DNA of 11,648 bases, from the NCBI GenBank assembly GCA_031268525.1, contig JAIRXA010000094.1:1-11648 (forward strand), in the 5' to 3' direction. Every line of letters begins with the position of its first letter. The stretch's first letter is position 1. The stretch comes from Coriobacteriales bacterium. Its GTDB lineage: Bacteria; Actinomycetota; Coriobacteriia; Coriobacteriales; UBA8131. Of the stretch, positions 6,057 through 11,520 are shown in pieces. A program made the position numbers and the translations under genes. The notes under the pieces are model-generated. The model had not been told where the DNA came from. It searched no databases and saw only the letters and a program-made list of their open reading frames with translations.

Positions 6057-7529
6057 ATGTCTGTCGATACAGAAAACCCGGCTTTTCGTAGCATGTTTCG
6101 CGAATACGATGTGCGCGGACGGGTGAGCGATGAGGAGCTCAATGTTGCCAGCGTACGCTTGATTGTGGCGGCGTATGCCGAGCTCGTGGCGGCGCGTGGC
6201 ATACGGCGCGCGGTTGTGGGTTACGACAACCGCACGATCTCTCCGGCTTTCGCCGAGGCTGCCTGCGAGGCATTGGTGGAAGCCGATTTTGAGGTCTTCT
6301 TTCTCGGTCTGGCGATCAGTCCCTACGTGTACGCCGCGCAGTATTTCTGCGAGAGCGAAGGGGCGGTGATGATCACCGCAAGCCATAACCCGGACGGATG
6401 GAGCGGCTTCAAGTTTGGTAAGGGCTACTCCAAGACGCTTGAGAGCGCCGATATCCGTGAACTGTTTGAGAGGGTACAACGCCGAGGAGCTGAAGCGGGG
6501 GATTCCTCCACCTGCGACAGTGCTACGGGCGGCTCCACTTCTATCCCCGGCAACCGCGTCGATGTCGACCTTCGTGAGCGCTATATCTCCGAGATCGTCA
6601 GTCGCATCCACATGGGCCCCCATCCTCCCCGGGTTGTCATCGACGCGGGCAACGGTGGAGCAGGCCTGTTCGCCTGGGAGGTCTTCTTCCGGCTTGGCTG
6701 TCCGACCTTCCAGCTCAACTGCGATCCCGACACGAGCTATCCGCACTACTTCCCCAATCCTTCCAACCTTGTCGCGCGCACTGCCCTGCGTTCGATGGTG
6801 CTGCACCCTGCCATCCATGCGGAGATAGGGATCGGCTATGACGGCGATGGCGACCGCCTCGGCGTCATCGACGAGAAGGGTGCCGACGTCTATTCCGATC
6901 TGGTTCTGGCGGTGCTTGCCAAGCAGTTATTGGAGCGTAAGCCGGGGGCAACCGTTGTTTTTGACGTGAAATGTTCGCAGGCGCTTGCAGAAGTTATCAC
7001 GGCGGATGGCGGCGTACCCGAGATGTATAAGACCGGGCATTCCTACATCAAGGCGCATATGCACGAAATCGCGGCCGACCTGGCCGGCGAGCGCAGTGGC
7101 CATCTGTTCATCGGAGGCGACGATTATTTTGGCTTTGACGATGCCGTTTTTGCCTCCGCCAAGCTCGTGGAGTATCTGTCGCATAAAGAGAAGCCCCTGT
7201 CTGCCGTCATCGCGTCCATGCCACAGTATGTGACGTCGCCGGAGATCAAGGCAGAGTGTTCCGATGTGGAGAAATATCGTATCGTGGAAGATGTGACTGC
7301 GCTGTTTAAGGAGCGCTATCCCGGGCGGGTAAACGATATCAATGGCGCCCGAGTGCGCTTTGAGCATGGATGGGGTCTGGTGCGAGCATCCTCCAACCTG
7401 CCGGAGCTCGTGTTGATATTCGAGGCGGACACCGAGGAACATCTACGCGAGATATACGCAACATTCCGTGAGGTGTTGAGTGCGTATGACGCCGTGGATA
7501 CCGCATGGGGCAACGATCCGTATTTGTAG
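6057..7529 (+). CDS. Phosphomannomutase/phosphoglucomutase family protein
   Basis: Alpha-D-phosphohexomutase that would interconvert hexose-6-phosphates and hexose-1-phosphates for cell-envelope sugar nucleotides; cytoplasmic, magnesium-dependent. The 490 residues show the four-domain signature: FREYDVRG near the N-terminus (14-21), the phosphoserine loop MITASHNPDGWSGFK (105-119, Ser109), the metal loop YDGDGDR (261-267), the sugar-recognition loop GERSGH (344-349) and the phosphate-binding RASSNLPEL (443-451). A Ser/Thr/Gly-rich loop at 143-166 may be another small insertion. GGAG (6048-6051) stands five bases before the ATG. It begins 14 bp after the deoB stop, so the two mutases form an operon. 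The motifs do not settle mannose versus glucose specificity; glucosamine mutase (GlmM) is less likely from the GERSGH loop. Confidence 0.92.
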   Translation: MSVDTENPAFRSMFREYDVRGRVSDEELNVASVRLIVAAYAELVAARGIRRAVVGYDNRTISPAFAEAACEALVEADFEVFFLGLAISPYVYAAQYFCESEGAVMITASHNPDGWSGFKFGKGYSKTLESADIRELFERVQRRGAEAGDSSTCDSATGGSTSIPGNRVDVDLRERYISEIVSRIHMGPHPPRVVIDAGNGGAGLFAWEVFFRLGCPTFQLNCDPDTSYPHYFPNPSNLVARTALRSMVLHPAIHAEIGIGYDGDGDRLGVIDEKGADVYSDLVLAVLAKQLLERKPGATVVFDVKCSQALAEVITADGGVPEMYKTGHSYIKAHMHEIAADLAGERSGHLFIGGDDYFGFDDAVFASAKLVEYLSHKEKPLSAVIASMPQYVTSPEIKAECSDVEKYRIVEDVTALFKERYPGRVNDINGARVRFEHGWGLVRASSNLPELVLIFEADTEEHLREIYATFREVLSAYDAVDTAWGNDPYL

Positions 7530-7556
7530 GCACGAACCCTATAGGTTCCGCCAGGT

Positions 7557-7587
7557 GTAGGGGCGGACTTCCGTCCGCCCGCCTGAG
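7557..7587 (+). repeat. Dispersed palindromic repeat copy in the hflX leader
   Basis: GTAGGGGCGGAC at 7557-7568 is followed by a TTCC loop, GTCCGCCC (7573-7580) and GCCTGAG. It forms an 8-bp GC stem with a 4-base loop. The sequence matches the minus-strand right arm and flank of the inverted repeat at 284-314 with few changes. TAGGTTCCGC at 7542-7551 is also shared with 383-392 in the opposite orientation. The hairpin ends just before the hflX ribosome binding site, so it could affect hflX expression or act as a weak barrier after the mutase operon. Confidence 0.8.
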
Positions 7588-7600
7588 AAAGGACGACCCC

Positions 7601-8908
7601 GTGGTCAATGAGGCAATGCATACCACCGAAGTGCCTCGCGAGAGAGCGCTGCTCGTTGGGATTGAACGCGGTGCGGCGGATTGGCCGATTGAGCAGTCGC
7701 TTATCGAGCTTGAACGTCTGGTCGACACTGCCGGAGCCGAGGTCGTCGGTTCCGTCTCACAACGCCTGAAAACACCGAACGCACGCACCTTCATCGGCAA
7801 AGGCAAGGTTGTTGAAGTCGCTGCAGCCGCACAGGCTCTGAGCGCCGATATCGTGGTCTTTGACGATGAGCTCACCCCCACGCAACAGTCTAATCTGGAG
7901 AGAGAATTGGGTTCTGAGAGCAAGGGTGGTCGTCGGGGCATCAAGATTATCGATCGTACCGCACTGATTCTGGACATCTTCGCGTTGCACGCGACCAGTC
8001 GAGAAGGGCGCCTCCAGGTGCGGCTTGCCCAAAACCAGTACCTGTTGCCACGGCTGCGCGGTATGTGGGCGCACCTCGCGGCGGGGCGCATGGGAGGTGG
8101 CGTGGGCTCGCGTTTTGGTGAAGGCGAGAGTCAGCTTGAGGTTGATCGTCGTATGGTGCGTAAACGCATCGGGCAGATACGCTCAGAGCTGAAGAAAGTG
8201 CAAAACGAACGGGCGACCCAACGCAAAGCGCGCCTCGATTCAGGCATGTATCGGATCGCGCTGGCAGGGTATACCAACGCTGGCAAGTCGAGCCTGATCA
8301 ACCGACTGACCGACGCCGAGGTGCTTGCCTACGACAAGCTCTTCGCCACGCTCGATTCCACAACGCGCCGATTGGTGCTCCCTGAAGGACGCGAGCTGGT
8401 GATCACCGATACGGTCGGATTCATTCAGAAGCTGCCGACGACCCTGATCGAAGCATTCAAGTCAACGCTGGACGAGATTGTCAACGCCGACCTGATCCTG
8501 CACGTTGTGGATTCTTCGGCGCCTCAACGCGAAGCCCAGATGCGGGCCGTCTCCGATGTTTTGACGCAGATTGGAGCGCAGGATATTCCGCAACTGGTGG
8601 TCTACAACAAGACCGATCTTCTCAACGGCGAAGAGATGGTGGGGCTGACGGCGCGTTATCCACAGGCGCTTCAGGTCTCGGCGCAGACAGGCGAAGGAAT
8701 CGATAGCTTACTGGCGCGGATTGAGCAGACCGCGAACGCCACAAGTCAGCTTCTGCGTGTTCTTCTCCCCTTCGCGCAGGGGGCTTTGGTGCGTCTGGCG
8801 CATGAGCGTTGCAGTGTGCGGAGCGAGAGCTATACCGAGGAAGGCACTCTGCTCACGGTGCAGGTTCCCCAGATGCTTGTCAGCCGTTTTGAGCCGTATA
8901 GAACATAG
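7601..8908 (+). CDS. hflX: GTPase HflX
   Basis: Ribosome-associated GTPase that binds the 50S subunit and helps split stalled or hibernating ribosomes under stress. The 435 residues contain the N-terminal HflX domain, with RTFIGKGKVVEV (62-73) and VVFDDELTPTQQSNLE (85-100), the family-typical RLAQNQYLLPRLRG (141-154), a coiled helical linker (about 178-210) and the GTPase domain. The GTPase motifs are GYTNAGKSS (223-231, G1), DTVGF (270-274, G3), NKTD (336-339, G4) and SAQTGEG (360-366, G5). I chose GTG 7601 because AAAGGA (7588-7593) lies seven bases upstream; the ATG at 7616 is the alternative. Frames further upstream run through the repeat element. It converges on mscL with only 23 bp between stops. 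Nearness to lexA and nrdR matches the actinobacterial gene neighbourhood. Confidence 0.95.
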   Translation: MVNEAMHTTEVPRERALLVGIERGAADWPIEQSLIELERLVDTAGAEVVGSVSQRLKTPNARTFIGKGKVVEVAAAAQALSADIVVFDDELTPTQQSNLERELGSESKGGRRGIKIIDRTALILDIFALHATSREGRLQVRLAQNQYLLPRLRGMWAHLAAGRMGGGVGSRFGEGESQLEVDRRMVRKRIGQIRSELKKVQNERATQRKARLDSGMYRIALAGYTNAGKSSLINRLTDAEVLAYDKLFATLDSTTRRLVLPEGRELVITDTVGFIQKLPTTLIEAFKSTLDEIVNADLILHVVDSSAPQREAQMRAVSDVLTQIGAQDIPQLVVYNKTDLLNGEEMVGLTARYPQALQVSAQTGEGIDSLLARIEQTANATSQLLRVLLPFAQGALVRLAHERCSVRSESYTEEGTLLTVQVPQMLVSRFEPYRT

Positions 8909-8931
8909 CGGTTTTGTTGTTTGGCGCAGAT

Positions 8932-9366
8932 TCAACGCAGACTTCTTGGCACTTTGGTTTCGTCCAGTACCGTTGTGCAGCTGGGGCACCGAACCGCCAC
9001 TTCGGGAATGTCCTGTGCGCAATAGGGGCAGGGCTTGGTGGCGGGTGCTTCCTCTTTTTTGCGGTTGCTGAGCTTGTTGATGCCCTTCACAAAGAAGAAG
9101 ACCACCAGCGCGATTGCAAAGAAGGTGATGATCGACGAGATAAAGGCTCCGTAGGTGAGCTTTGCGGCATAGTCGCCACTGCCGATCTGAATCATCAGCT
9201 TTGAGAAGTCATAGCCACCAGTCACCAGCGAGAGCAAGGGTGTGATGATATCGTCAACCAGTGAGTTGATGATGGCAGTGAAGGCGGCGCCCATGACGAC
9301 CGCTACCGCAAGGTCCATGACGTTACCTCGCGAGACGAAGTCCTTAAACTCCTTCACGATCTTCAC
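8932..9366 (-). CDS. mscL: Large-conductance mechanosensitive channel with C-terminal zinc ribbon
   Basis: Pentameric membrane channel that opens under membrane tension to release solutes on osmotic downshock. The 144 residues begin with the family-typical KEFKDFVSRGNVMDLAVAVVMGAAF (5-29). TM1 spans about 15-43, including DDIITPLL, and TM2 about 70-97. After a charged stretch (NRKKEE), the tail carries two CxxC pairs, CPYC (113-116) and CPSC (127-130), forming a likely cytoplasmic zinc ribbon not found in the classical E. coli protein. GTG 9366 is chosen over an upstream ATG at 9414: AGGAGG (complement of 9372-9377) stands five bases ahead, and MscL proteins normally begin here. The gene is convergent to hflX and follows lexA on the same strand, with a 191-bp gap. 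Confidence 0.94.
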   Translation of the reverse strand: MKIVKEFKDFVSRGNVMDLAVAVVMGAAFTAIINSLVDDIITPLLSLVTGGYDFSKLMIQIGSGDYAAKLTYGAFISSIITFFAIALVVFFFVKGINKLSNRKKEEAPATKPCPYCAQDIPEVAVRCPSCTTVLDETKVPRSLR

Positions 9367-9404
9367 GGTATCCTCCTGATGTACAAAGGGTTCCATACAG
9401 ATAC

Positions 9405-9433
9405 AGTATACCAAGAGACCCGTTTGATTCCGA
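9405..9433 (-). promoter_or_regulatory. Candidate mscL promoter
   Basis: On the minus strand TATACT (complement of 9405-9410) is a good -10, about 39 bp before the mscL GTG. The 17-bp-spaced -35 position holds only TCGGAA (complement of 9428-9433), a weak match. This would give a leader of about 32 bases containing the strong AGGAGG. Confidence 0.35.
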
Positions 9434-9515
9434 AAAGCTTACGAGTTGTTAATCAGGCTTAATCAAGCGCCGAAGTCCGCGAGTCGGCGTTGACGAAGTT
9501 GATGGTCGCAACAGT

Positions 9516-9578
9516 GGCGTTCTAAAGCGCTCTCAGCAGGGCTCTCGGCAGGGCGTTCTAAAGCGCTCTCAGCAGGGC
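9516..9578 (-). repeat. 36-bp tandem duplication of the lexA 3' end
   Basis: A 27-bp sequence, from GGCGTTCTAAAG to CAGCAGGGC, is present perfectly at 9516-9542 and 9552-9578, a 36-bp period. The right-hand copy contains the last LexA codons and its TAG stop. The left-hand copy lies downstream in the same frame and encodes NALPRALLRAL plus a second TAG. The real stop is therefore followed exactly 12 codons later by a duplicate stop. Confidence 0.9.
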
Positions 9579-10196
9579 GACGACCTTTCCGAGAATCTGC
9601 ACATCCCGTACATAGATAGGATCCATACGGGGGTTTTCGGGTTGCAAACGTATACGATCTGATTCTCTGTAGAAGGTTTTAACCGTAGCCTCATCCTCGA
9701 TCAGGGCGACGACAATCTCCCCATTGCTGGCGGTAGCCTGCTCTCGGACAACGACATAGTCGCCATCGAGGATGCCCGCCTCGATCATCGATTCCCCTCT
9801 GACCGTGAGAAGGAAAGAGCTCGAATCGCCAACAATCTGCGTTGGCAAGGTCAGGGTCTCCTCGATATTTTGCTGCGCCAAGATGGGCTCGCCGGCCGCG
9901 ACGCGACCGAGCAGCGGCAGCATGACGACATTACGGAAGGGGTCAGACGCACTGCTTGCAGGGTCACTCGCTTCCTGCCCTACAACCGTCAACGCACGCG
10001 CAGAAGAAGGGTCGCGTTTGATGAAGCCTTTTGCCTCAAGACTGCTCAGGTGCGAATGTACTGTTGAGGAGGAGGAAAGCCCCACCGCTTCGCCGATCTC
10101 ACGGACGCTGGGTGGGTAGCCGTTCTTTGCCGTAGATTCGACAAGAAAATCAAGAATGGCCTGCTGGCGCTCGGTCAGGTCGTCGTGGTGTTCCAT
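9558..10196 (-). CDS. lexA: SOS repressor LexA
   Basis: Transcriptional repressor of the DNA-damage response that self-cleaves when RecA filaments form. The 212 residues match the family length. A winged helix-turn-helix spans about 1-70 (PPSVREIGEAVGLSSSSTVHSHLSSLEAKGFI, read as residues 28-59). A linker leads to the cleavage site, the Ala101-Gly102 bond in RVAAGEPI, and the S24 protease domain has catalytic Ser136 (RGESM) and Lys173 (ATVKTFY). I chose ATG 10196 because the canonical fold begins right after it and GGAG lies five bases ahead; the longer frame upstream covers the promoter. Autoregulation is likely: one LexA box overlaps its -35. It is transcribed divergently from a 44-codon ORF with LexA boxes. 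The last 36 bp are duplicated downstream. Confidence 0.97.
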   Translation of the reverse strand: MEHHDDLTERQQAILDFLVESTAKNGYPPSVREIGEAVGLSSSSTVHSHLSSLEAKGFIKRDPSSARALTVVGQEASDPASSASDPFRNVVMLPLLGRVAAGEPILAQQNIEETLTLPTQIVGDSSSFLLTVRGESMIEAGILDGDYVVVREQATASNGEIVVALIEDEATVKTFYRESDRIRLQPENPRMDPIYVRDVQILGKVVALLRAL

Positions 10197-10228
10197 GATG
10201 ACTCCGTTCTTTGAGGTTCGTGAAAACC

Positions 10229-10257
10229 AGTATACCGGATCTTTCTGAAAAAAACAA
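10229..10257 (-). promoter_or_regulatory. lexA promoter
   Basis: On the minus strand TTGTTT (complement of 10252-10257) and TATACT (complement of 10229-10234) are separated by exactly 17 bp. Transcription would start near 10222, giving a leader of about 26 bases with GGAG ahead of the ATG. The LexA box at 10255-10268 covers the end of the -35, consistent with autorepression. Confidence 0.7.
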
Positions 10258-10268
10258 ACAAATGTTCG
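10255..10268. promoter_or_regulatory. LexA box (imperfect), lexA-proximal
   Basis: CAAACAAATGTTCG differs from the Gram-positive consensus CGAAC-N4-GTTCG at one half-site base (A for G). Its centre is exactly 28 bp from the next box. It overlaps the lexA -35. Confidence 0.7.
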
Positions 10269-10276
10269 ATATCCTC

Positions 10277-10305
10277 TTGTGTCGAACACACGTTCGGTGT
10301 ATCTT
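10277..10305 (+). promoter_or_regulatory. Candidate promoter of the SOS microprotein ORF
   Basis: TTGTGT (10277-10282) and TATCTT (10300-10305) are separated by 17 bp. The perfect LexA box at 10283-10296 fills most of that spacer. A start near 10312 would put the third LexA box at the transcription start. Both operators are therefore placed to block this promoter. Confidence 0.6.
10283..10296. promoter_or_regulatory. LexA box (perfect), middle
   Basis: CGAACACACGTTCG is a full match to the Gram-positive/actinobacterial SOS box CGAAC-N4-GTTCG. It lies in the spacer of the candidate promoter for the 44-codon ORF. Confidence 0.95.
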
Positions 10306-10310
10306 GGTAT

Positions 10311-10324
10311 CGAACGTGTGTTCG
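10311..10324. promoter_or_regulatory. LexA box (perfect), ORF-proximal
   Basis: CGAACGTGTGTTCG is a second full match. It is the exact reverse complement of the middle box (10283-10296), and their centres are 28 bp apart. Confidence 0.95.
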
Positions 10325-10334
10325 GATACCTTTT

Positions 10335-10357
10335 ACCTGCCATTCAGAAGGGCAGGT
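10335..10357 (+). other. Hairpin in the leader of the SOS microprotein ORF
   Basis: ACCTGCC (10335-10341) pairs with GGCAGGT (10351-10357) around a nine-base loop. It lies in the expected 5' leader, nine bases before the AAGGAGG site. It leaves the site free, so it may stabilise the mRNA or insulate translation. No T run follows, so it is not a terminator. Confidence 0.55.
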
Positions 10358-10378
10358 TGCAAACCGAAGGAGGCTTCT

Positions 10379-10513
10379 ATGAGACATGAAAGCAGGAAAG
10401 ATTTTGTTCAGGCAGGGACCCTGAAGGCCATGACCTCAGCGCAGAAAGTAGTATCTATAATCGTGGCGTGTGGCCTGACGGCATTGGTGGTCATCATCCC
10501 CTATGTGGTCTAA
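10379..10513 (+). CDS. SOS-controlled single-span membrane microprotein (44 aa)
   Basis: I do not recognise a named family. The ORF starts at ATG 10379 with AAGGAGG (10367-10373) five bases upstream, close to an ideal ribosome binding site, and is preceded by two perfect LexA boxes. The 44 residues split into a charged N-terminal half (MRHESRKDFVQAG, then TLKAMTSAQK) and a hydrophobic C-terminal segment at 24-44 (VVSIIVACGLTALVV then IIPYVV), long enough for one membrane span with the N-terminus in the cytoplasm. The position, divergent from lexA and before nrdR, is that of SOS-induced division inhibitors in other Gram-positives (YneA, DivS, Rv2719c). It lacks their extracytoplasmic LysM domain, and I find no LysM remnant in any frame downstream. 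It could be a minimal division inhibitor, a TisB-like depolarising peptide, or a truncated relic. Confidence 0.78.
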   Translation: MRHESRKDFVQAGTLKAMTSAQKVVSIIVACGLTALVVIIPYVV

Positions 10514-10622
10514 GGAAGGCCGATTAATCGCTGGTGAGCCAAATTGTGAGTCAGTTTTGCGCTGATCAAAGCGACAGAGGGCTGACAAAGAATCTGTGGT
10601 TGTTACGAGACTGCTCAGCAGA
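10514..10622. other. Intergenic region between microprotein ORF and vapC
   Basis: It separates the 3' ends of the convergent microprotein ORF and vapC-like gene. A small perfect dyad CTGCT-C-AGCAG lies at 10611-10621, beside the vapC stop. No T run follows it on either strand, so a terminator is not supported. No LysM-encoding sequence is visible. Confidence 0.5.
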
Positions 10623-11015
10623 CTACCTCCCTGGCGAAACGACTTTAAGACCTTGCTTAGCAGCAACAGCAGACTGCCGCAAGTCATAGGTAATAAAAAG
10701 CGGCAAGGAGTGTTTAATGGCGACCTGTATGTGGATAGCGTCAAGAGAGCGCAGATTGTCGTCTAGCCCAATCAAACCAGCTTGTTCAAAATCGACAGTG
10801 CTTATAGGAAAAACTGTAATGTCGGAGAAAAACCTTGCCAGCACGTCTCTGTTATACCACTCTGAGCCAAGCGCCTTGATTACCTCAGTGCGGCTCAAAT
10901 CGGAAGTACAGATTGTGATGTCGTCGTCGTCGATGTACGTCTCAAGGTCATCACTATACTGTTCGCTATGCAAAAGTCGTACCAATGCAGACGTGTCCAG
11001 ATAAGCTGTGGTCAT
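10623..11015 (-). CDS. vapC: PIN-domain ribonuclease toxin, VapC-like
   Basis: Predicted toxin of a type II toxin-antitoxin pair; PIN-domain nucleases of this kind usually cut tRNA or rRNA. The 130 residues contain the acidic active-site set in order: Asp7 in AYLDTSALVRL, Glu44 in SRTEVIKAL, Asp92 in SLDAIHIQVA and Asp111 in FITYDLRQ. The length fits the family. I chose ATG 11015, which overlaps the upstream stop as TGATG; a TTG one codon earlier is possible. It is cotranscribed after the antitoxin candidate. Base composition is visibly lower in GC than hflX or deoB, suggesting a mobile or recently acquired cassette. Confidence 0.88.
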   Translation of the reverse strand: MTTAYLDTSALVRLLHSEQYSDDLETYIDDDDITICTSDLSRTEVIKALGSEWYNRDVLARFFSDITVFPISTVDFEQAGLIGLDDNLRSLDAIHIQVAIKHSLPLFITYDLRQSAVAAKQGLKVVSPGR

Positions 11016-11236
11016 CAATATCTCGTCCCGCTCCGTGTTGTAGCAAGGTTTTCCACAAGTGATGCGCCTATGGGCAAATCCAGTTTGTAAGAATCAAAGT
11101 CGTATTTACGTTGTACAGGCTGGCCAACCGTAGTGCATGTATCTTTGTAAAGTAAATAGTCTACAAAGCGCAACAATTCGTCACTATAGGCGTCTGGTAC
11201 CAGCTTGATTTTATCCAGAACCGTTTTATCTGTCAT
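11015..11236 (-). CDS. vapB: Antitoxin candidate upstream of VapC
   Basis: A 73-residue protein directly upstream of, and one base overlapping, the PIN-domain toxin gene, the usual antitoxin-first order. The N-terminal half (LDKIKLVPDAYSDELLRFVDYLLYKD, residues 7-32) resembles the helical segment of DUF2281-type VapB-like antitoxins, which often reads LPE-xx-EVLDFIEFL. The C-terminal half would wrap the toxin. I see no clear AbrB or ribbon-helix-helix DNA-binding fold, so autoregulation is unproven. ATG 11236 has AAAAGGAGA (complement of 11242-11250) five bases upstream. The call rests mainly on gene order. Confidence 0.75.
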   Translation of the reverse strand: MTDKTVLDKIKLVPDAYSDELLRFVDYLLYKDTCTTVGQPVQRKYDFDSYKLDLPIGASLVENLATTRSGTRY

Positions 11237-11298
11237 GGCAATCTCCTTTTTTGATAACAGGAAGCTGCTCGCTAACTGTGCTTGATTTTACCTGAGAA

Positions 11299-11304
11299 AG
11301 TATA
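11299..11304 (-). promoter_or_regulatory. Candidate -10 of the toxin-antitoxin operon
   Basis: On the minus strand TATACT lies about 63 bp before the antitoxin ATG. No good -35 stands 16-18 bp away. It is the best -10-like word in the gap. Confidence 0.35.
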
Positions 11305-11412
11305 CACCTTACGCAAAAGTACCGATGCTGGGGCATAATCATCTGAATGCATTCACTAAGGTTTTCGGTCCGAGCTCTCTTTGGTAAGCCTTGTATGGAT
11401 GGGCGCGTTGCC

Positions 11413-11436
11413 AGCGCTTTGCCAGTAAGCGCTTTG
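11413..11436. repeat. Direct repeat AGCGCTTTG
   Basis: Two perfect 9-bp copies lie at 11413-11421 and 11428-11436, with a 15-bp period. They are upstream of nrdR and each contains the palindrome AGCGCT. They could be a regulatory site or a chance duplication. Confidence 0.35.
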
Positions 11437-11463
11437 TTGGCAGGTGTTTTGGCGAACGCAGAA

Positions 11464-11492
11464 TTGCCCCACAAGATGTTGTGTGGTACTCT
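11464..11492 (+). promoter_or_regulatory. Candidate nrdR promoter
   Basis: TTGCCC (11464-11469) and TACTCT (11487-11492, a TANNNT-type -10) are separated by 17 bp. Transcription would start near 11499, giving a leader of about 22 bases. The candidate NrdR box fills the spacer. Confidence 0.45.
11469..11484. promoter_or_regulatory. Candidate NrdR box upstream of nrdR
   Basis: CCACAAGATGTTGTGT matches the published NrdR-box consensus ACAC(A/T)ATATAT(A/T)GTGT at 13 of 16 positions. Its core CACAA-N4-TTGTG is a perfect dyad. It lies in the spacer of the candidate nrdR promoter, as expected for autorepression. NrdR boxes usually come in pairs about three helical turns apart; I see no second good copy. 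Confidence 0.5.
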
Positions 11493-11509
11493 CAGGCGGG
11501 CACTACGAA
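11491..11509 (-). repeat. Truncated dispersed repeat before nrdR
   Basis: CTCAGGCGGGC joined directly to ACTACGAA looks like the two ends of the element seen at 285-314 (CTCAGGCGGGC through to CCCTACGAA) with the central palindrome deleted. It falls in the expected nrdR 5' leader. Confidence 0.5.
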
Positions 11510-11520
11510 ATGAGGGTACT

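Noticed and set aside
9468..9489. lexA terminator
   Set aside because: CGCCGA/TCGGCG gives a 6-bp stem with a 10-base loop, but no T run follows on the minus strand, so it is too weak to call.
10514..10622. Frameshifted LysM domain after the 44-codon ORF
   Set aside because: None of the three plus-strand frames shows a LysM-like YTVxxGDTLxxIA pattern before the vapC gene.
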